Shown: positions 60,658 through 64,000 of the stretch, piece by piece | How positions within the stretch are numbered: position 1 is the stretch's first letter | How the letters are laid out: the number at the start of each line of letters is the position of its first letter | Assembly (NCBI GenBank): GCA_937926175.1 | Contig: CALANV010000044.1 | Span: 1 to 64,000 of the forward strand | Source of the DNA: an uncultured Rhodospirillales bacterium | GTDB lineage: Bacteria > Pseudomonadota > Alphaproteobacteria > CACIAM-22H2 | DNA length: 64,000 nucleotides | Direction of reading: 5' to 3' | The notes under the pieces: generated by a model | Seen by the model: the letters and a program-made list of their open reading frames with translations, nothing else | Database searches by the model: none | What the model was told of the DNA's origin: nothing | Made by a program: the position numbers and the translations under genes

Positions 60658-61789
60658 ACCCCGGCAGCAGATCCGCGATCGTGCGCTGGCGCTCGGCTTC
60701 GACGTCGTGGGGTTCGCCCGCGCCGACATGGATGCGGCGGCGAAGGCGCGGCTCGTGGAATTCGTCGCGGCCGGCCTTCACGGCGACATGGGCTGGATGG
60801 CGGACACGGTCGAACGCCGCGCCGACCCACACGTGCTGTGGCCCGATGCCCGCAGCGTCGTCGTGCTGGGCGTGAACTACGGCCCGGCGACGGATCCGCT
60901 TGCGGGTCTTGCCCGGCGCGACCGCGGCACGATCAGCGTCTATGCGCAGAACCGCGACTATCACGATACGGTCAAGAAGCGCCTCAAGGCGCTGGCGCGC
61001 TGGATGCACGAGACGTTCGGGCATGCGGTGAAGGTCTTCGTCGATACCGCGCCGGTGATGGAAAAGCCGCTGGCCCAGGCCGCCGGCCTCGGCTGGCAGG
61101 GCAAGCACACCAACCTCGTCTCGCGCGGCTTCGGCTCCTGGCTGTTCCTGGGCGAGGTGTTCACCACGCTCGCCCTCGCGCCGGACGCGGCCGAGACCGA
61201 TCACTGCGGCAGCTGCCGGCGCTGCCTCGACGTCTGTCCGACCGCGGCGTTCATCGACGCCTACCGCCTCGATGCGCGGCGCTGCATCTCGTACCTGACG
61301 ATCGAGCACAAGGGTCATATCGCGCGCGAGCTGCGGCCGCTGATGGGCAATCGCATCTATGGCTGCGACGACTGTCTTGCCGTGTGTCCGTGGAACAAGT
61401 TCGCGCGCGCGACGCGCGATGCCGACTTCCTGCCGCGCGCGGAACTCACCGCGCCGCGTCTTGCCGATCTCGCGCAGCTCGACGACGCGTCGTTCCGCCA
61501 GGTGTTTTCGGGCTCGCCGGTGAAGCGGATCGGGCGAGATCGTTTTGTACGCAACGTGCTGATCGCCATCGGCAACAGCGGCGATCCGGCACTGACGGAA
61601 GCCGCGCGCGATCGCCTCGACGATGCATCGCCCCTCGTGCGCGTCGCGGCCGTGTGGGCGCTGTCGCGCCTGCTGCCGCCTGCGGAATTCGCGGCGCTGC
61701 GCGCGCGTCGTCTGGTGACCGAGGCGGATGCGGACGTGCGGGCCGAATGGCATGCCGGCGCGCCCGCGCGTACGGAAACCTTCGGTTAA
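60647..61789 (+). CDS. queG: Epoxyqueuosine reductase
   Basis: This 380-residue enzyme carries out the last step of queuosine synthesis, reducing epoxyqueuosine in tRNA with cobalamin and Fe-S clusters. Two 4Fe-4S motifs are present: CGSCRRCLDVCPTAA and GCDDCLAVCPWNKFA, plus a cysteine in RCISYLT. A HEAT-like helical C-terminus follows (from about residue 300). The ATG at 60647 overlaps the ATPase stop and gives the family length; the frame is open far upstream inside the repeat region, which is not part of this gene. Confidence 0.95.
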   Translation: MVTEPRQQIRDRALALGFDVVGFARADMDAAAKARLVEFVAAGLHGDMGWMADTVERRADPHVLWPDARSVVVLGVNYGPATDPLAGLARRDRGTISVYAQNRDYHDTVKKRLKALARWMHETFGHAVKVFVDTAPVMEKPLAQAAGLGWQGKHTNLVSRGFGSWLFLGEVFTTLALAPDAAETDHCGSCRRCLDVCPTAAFIDAYRLDARRCISYLTIEHKGHIARELRPLMGNRIYGCDDCLAVCPWNKFARATRDADFLPRAELTAPRLADLAQLDDASFRQVFSGSPVKRIGRDRFVRNVLIAIGNSGDPALTEAARDRLDDASPLVRVAAVWALSRLLPPAEFAALRARRLVTEADADVRAEWHAGAPARTETFG

Positions 61790-61882
61790 CCAAAGCCTCC
61801 TTAGTTTCGCGTCAGGCGCGCGGGACGGGCCGCCCGGATCCGGCCGCGCGAGCATCCGTATAACGCCCGACGGGAGCGCTAC

Positions 61883-62068
61883 GTGATCGGCAGGAACGGC
61901 CGGCCTGACGCCATCGACCTGATTCTCGAGGCGCTCGACATCGCCGCCTCGCGCAAGCTGAACTGGGCCGACACCCAGGCCCTGGCGCTCGAAATCATGG
62001 CGATCGAGCGGCCCGATCTTCCGCCCGACCGCGTCAGGATGCTCATGAAGCGCGTCGCCGCACGGTAG
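61883..62068 (+). CDS. Small hypothetical protein, 61 residues
   Basis: This 61-residue protein is mostly helical, with two amphipathic stretches (DLILEALDIAASRKLNWADT and ALEIMAIERPDLPPDRVRML). The GTG start at 61883 has GGGAG (61872-61876) 6 bases before it. I do not recognise a family. A GGTTAACC sequence at 61785-61792, at the end of queG, resembles a CtrA half site. Confidence 0.5.
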   Translation: MIGRNGRPDAIDLILEALDIAASRKLNWADTQALALEIMAIERPDLPPDRVRMLMKRVAAR

Positions 62069-62156
62069 CAGAGCGGCTCTCAGCCGTCGCCAGGTCCGGG
62101 ATGAGGCGTGGGCAGCGGGATACACCGGAAAGCGGCGGTGCATTGGAAACGAGTGA

Positions 62157-62189
62157 GGCCTCATCCTGAGCCTGTCGAAGGACAAGGCC
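62157..62189. repeat. Extragenic palindromic (REP-like) element
   Basis: The sequence GGCCTCATCCTGAGCCTGTC and its continuation to 62189 is the core of a widespread alphaproteobacterial intergenic repeat. The outer arms GGCCT/AGGCC and inner arms TCCT/AGGA pair. Its translations (for example LRQAQDE on the minus strand) are a common source of false genes. It lies between queG's small neighbour and the efflux gene. Confidence 0.7.
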
Positions 62190-62258
62190 ATCGAAGAATG
62201 AGCATGACGACGGACGAGAGCCGCCCGCCATCGAAACAGACCAACTGGCGCGGGTGAC

Positions 62259-63806
62259 CTATTCCGGCGTCGCCGTGGCCGGTGCGGCCGCATCGCGCGG
62301 CCGGCGCAGCAGCAGCACCAGCGGCACCGTCAGCAGCGTCATCGCCGTCATCAGCCAGAAGTCGTCGATATAGGCCATCATCGTCGCCTGGCGCGTGATC
62401 TCGGCATTGAGCGCGGCCTGACCGGCGGCGGTCGACGGGTCCCAGAACTGCGCTACGGAGGGCGCGTCGAACAGGCGGTTGAACGGCGTGACGTGCGACA
62501 CGAGCTCGGCGTGGTTCGCTTGCGCGCCGCGCATGAGCCGGCTCATCACGATCGAGATGCCGATGCTGCTCCCGATGTTGCGCATCAGGTTGTAGAGCGC
62601 GGTGCCCTCGGTGCGCTGCGCCGGCTCGAGCGTCGCGAACGTCACCGTGCTCAACGGCACGAAGATGAAGCCGAGGCCGAAGCCCTGGACCAGGCCGGTG
62701 CGGATGATGTCCCACTGGGCGACGTCGGGCGTGAACCCGGTCATCTCCCACAGCGACACGGCCGTGAGCAGCAGGCCGACGGCGATCAGGATGCGCGGGT
62801 CGGTGCGCCGGATCAGGCGGCCGACGATCATCATGGCCAGGAGCGTGCCGATGCCGCGCGGTCCCATCACCATCCCGGCGGTGAGGACCGGATAGCCCAT
62901 CAGGTTCTGCAGGAACGGCGTCAGGAGGGCGAGCGTCGCCAGCAGGACGATGCCGACCACGAAGATGAGGACGAGGCCGGTCGCGAAGTTGCGGTCCCTG
63001 AACAGGCCCGGGTTCACGAACGGCCGCTCGGCGGTAAGGGTGTGGACGAGGAACAGGTAGAACGCGACGCCGCAGACGACCGCCTCGACGACGATCTCGG
63101 TCGAGCCGAACCAGTCGAGCTGTTCACCGCGGTCGAGCATCAGCTGCAGCGCGCCGATGGCGAGGCTCAACGTGCCGAATCCGAACCAGTCGAGCCGCAT
63201 CGTGTGCCGGCGCGGCGTCTCGGTCAGGAACACGGCTATGCCGGCGAGCGCCAGCACGCCGACCGGCAGGTTGATGTAGAAGACCCAGCGCCAGTCGTAA
63301 TACTCGGTCAGCCATCCGCCGAGCGTGGGCCCCAGGATCGGGCCCAGCATGATGCCCATGCCCCAGATCGCCATGGCGGAGCCGTGCTGCTCGCGCGGAT
63401 AGGTGTCGAGCAGGACTGATTGCGACAGCGGCACCAGCGCCGCGCCGAACACGCCCTGCAGGAGACGGAACAGCACCATCTGCTCGAGCGACTGCGCCGC
63501 GCCGCACAGAACCGAGGCGACGGTGAAGCCGCCGACGGCGGTGAGGAACAGCCGCTTGCGCCCGAACCGTCCGGCGAGCCAGCCGGTGGGTGGCGTCATG
63601 ATCGCCGCCGCGACGATGTACGACGTGAGCACCCAGTTGATCTGGTCGAGGCTCGCCGACAGCGCCCCTTGCATGTAGGGAAGGGCGACGTTGGCGATCG
63701 TCGTGTCGAGCGCCTGCATGATCGTCGCCAGCATGATGCAGACGGTGACCGCCGCCCGATTGAGGCGGGCGGTCGGCGCGCCTGCGGCTGCCGTCGCCGC
63801 GGTCAT
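62259..63806 (-). CDS. DHA2-family major facilitator drug-efflux permease (EmrB-like)
   Basis: This 515-residue inner-membrane transporter has about 14 hydrophobic segments, as in the DHA2 group, with motif D1 LDTTIANVALPYMQGAL and motif A GRFGRKRL. It exports hydrophobic drugs or bile-acid-like compounds by proton antiport, together with the membrane-fusion protein encoded just upstream. The two genes are separated by 4 bases. No regulator is visible before the window edge. Confidence 0.92.
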   Translation of the reverse strand: MTAATAAAGAPTARLNRAAVTVCIMLATIMQALDTTIANVALPYMQGALSASLDQINWVLTSYIVAAAIMTPPTGWLAGRFGRKRLFLTAVGGFTVASVLCGAAQSLEQMVLFRLLQGVFGAALVPLSQSVLLDTYPREQHGSAMAIWGMGIMLGPILGPTLGGWLTEYYDWRWVFYINLPVGVLALAGIAVFLTETPRRHTMRLDWFGFGTLSLAIGALQLMLDRGEQLDWFGSTEIVVEAVVCGVAFYLFLVHTLTAERPFVNPGLFRDRNFATGLVLIFVVGIVLLATLALLTPFLQNLMGYPVLTAGMVMGPRGIGTLLAMMIVGRLIRRTDPRILIAVGLLLTAVSLWEMTGFTPDVAQWDIIRTGLVQGFGLGFIFVPLSTVTFATLEPAQRTEGTALYNLMRNIGSSIGISIVMSRLMRGAQANHAELVSHVTPFNRLFDAPSVAQFWDPSTAAGQAALNAEITRQATMMAYIDDFWLMTAMTLLTVPLVLLLRRPRDAAAPATATPE

Positions 63807-63810
63807 GGCG

Positions 63811-64000
63811 TCACCGCCTGACCGCCGCGAGCGCCTGGGCGATCAGCGTGGGCAGCGCGCGTTGGTAACCGGTGTCGATTTCGACTTCGGCGCTCATGCC
63901 GGCCCGCAGCGGCGGCATGTCGGGGCCGGGTTCGAGGCGGATGCGCACGGGAATGCGCTGCACGACCTTGACCCAGTTGCCGGTCGTGTTCTGCGCCGGC
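63811..64000 (-). CDS. EmrA/HlyD-type membrane-fusion protein (3' end only)
   Basis: The last 62 codons of a minus-strand gene run off the right edge. The translation includes AQNTTGNWVKVVQRIPVRI and LRAGMSAEVEI, the conserved C-terminal barrel of EmrA-like adaptor proteins. It precedes the EmrB-like permease by four bases, so the two form an efflux operon. Confidence 0.88.
   Translation of the reverse strand, partial: PAQNTTGNWVKVVQRIPVRIRLEPGPDMPPLRAGMSAEVEIDTGYQRALPTLIAQALAAVRR

Noticed and set aside
60155..62293. 712-codon minus-strand frame rich in Phe-Arg repeats
   Set aside because: Produced by the 9-base repeat and the antisense of queG; it also runs into the REP element.

Overview
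The window is 64 kb of high-GC DNA packed with short-spaced and overlapping genes (many ATGA junctions). No tRNA, rRNA, CRISPR array, insertion sequence or phage gene was seen. Several features point to an alphaproteobacterium: a DUF2336 protein next to a PAS histidine kinase, an LssB-type type I secretion ATPase, sequences matching the CtrA consensus (TTAA-N7-TTAAC), and the extragenic palindrome that is often mis-annotated as LRQAQDE peptides. The genus cannot be read from the sequence.

Layout. (1) 0.4-12.8 kb is a catabolic and import cluster: an IlvD/EDD dehydratase, a LysR regulator, a lone molybdenum-hydroxylase large subunit, a DapA-like lyase, a 3-hydroxyanthranilate-dioxygenase-like cupin, a complete Liv-type ABC importer (livKHMGF order) and a kynurenine-formamidase-like hydrolase. 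(2) 13.0-13.6 kb is an iron-type superoxide dismutase gene. (3) 13.9-22.6 kb holds a zinc-ribbon/cyclase/ATPase/TPR regulator, divergent from a four-gene operon: radical SAM/SPASM maturase, PqqD-like recognition protein, an unrecognised 214-residue protein and a 1059-residue subtilase. This operon is the best candidate for an undescribed system. (4) 22.7-29.0 kb holds a hydrolase and a sugar-acid operon: pentonate-type dehydratase, TAXI binding protein, fused TRAP permease. (5) 29.0-33.6 kb holds an EamA exporter, a bis-MGD oxidoreductase and an amidase.

(6) 33.8-42.3 kb is a signalling and envelope region: DUF2336 protein, soluble PAS histidine kinase, type I secretion adaptor and ATPase behind a perfect CtrA-type site, a WecA/MraY-type glycosyl-1-phosphate transferase and MscL. 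(7) 42.9-48.9 kb holds a pirin, an orphan gene, a PQQ-type sugar dehydrogenase carrying a C-terminal RTX block (a likely cargo of the type I exporter), a thioesterase, an ECF41 sigma factor with its partner AhpD-like protein and a matching ECF41 promoter, and a helix-hairpin-helix protein. (8) 49.2-57.8 kb is an organic-acid operon under a divergent LysR gene: two class III CoA-transferases, TAXI-TRAP importer, CitE-like lyase and SDR dehydrogenase. (9) 58-64 kb holds a small zinc-finger protein, the decayed tail of an RTX protein, a RepA-like ATPase with a 9-bp-period repeat, QueG, and an EmrB/EmrA-type efflux pair running off the right edge.

The main theme is import plus acid or aromatic catabolism. 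Three separate transporter operons each carry a strong GC stem-loop just after the binding-protein gene, which probably lets the binding protein be made in excess over the permease. Where an upstream in-frame codon would give a longer reading, starts were chosen by ribosome binding site and family length, and this is noted per entry.
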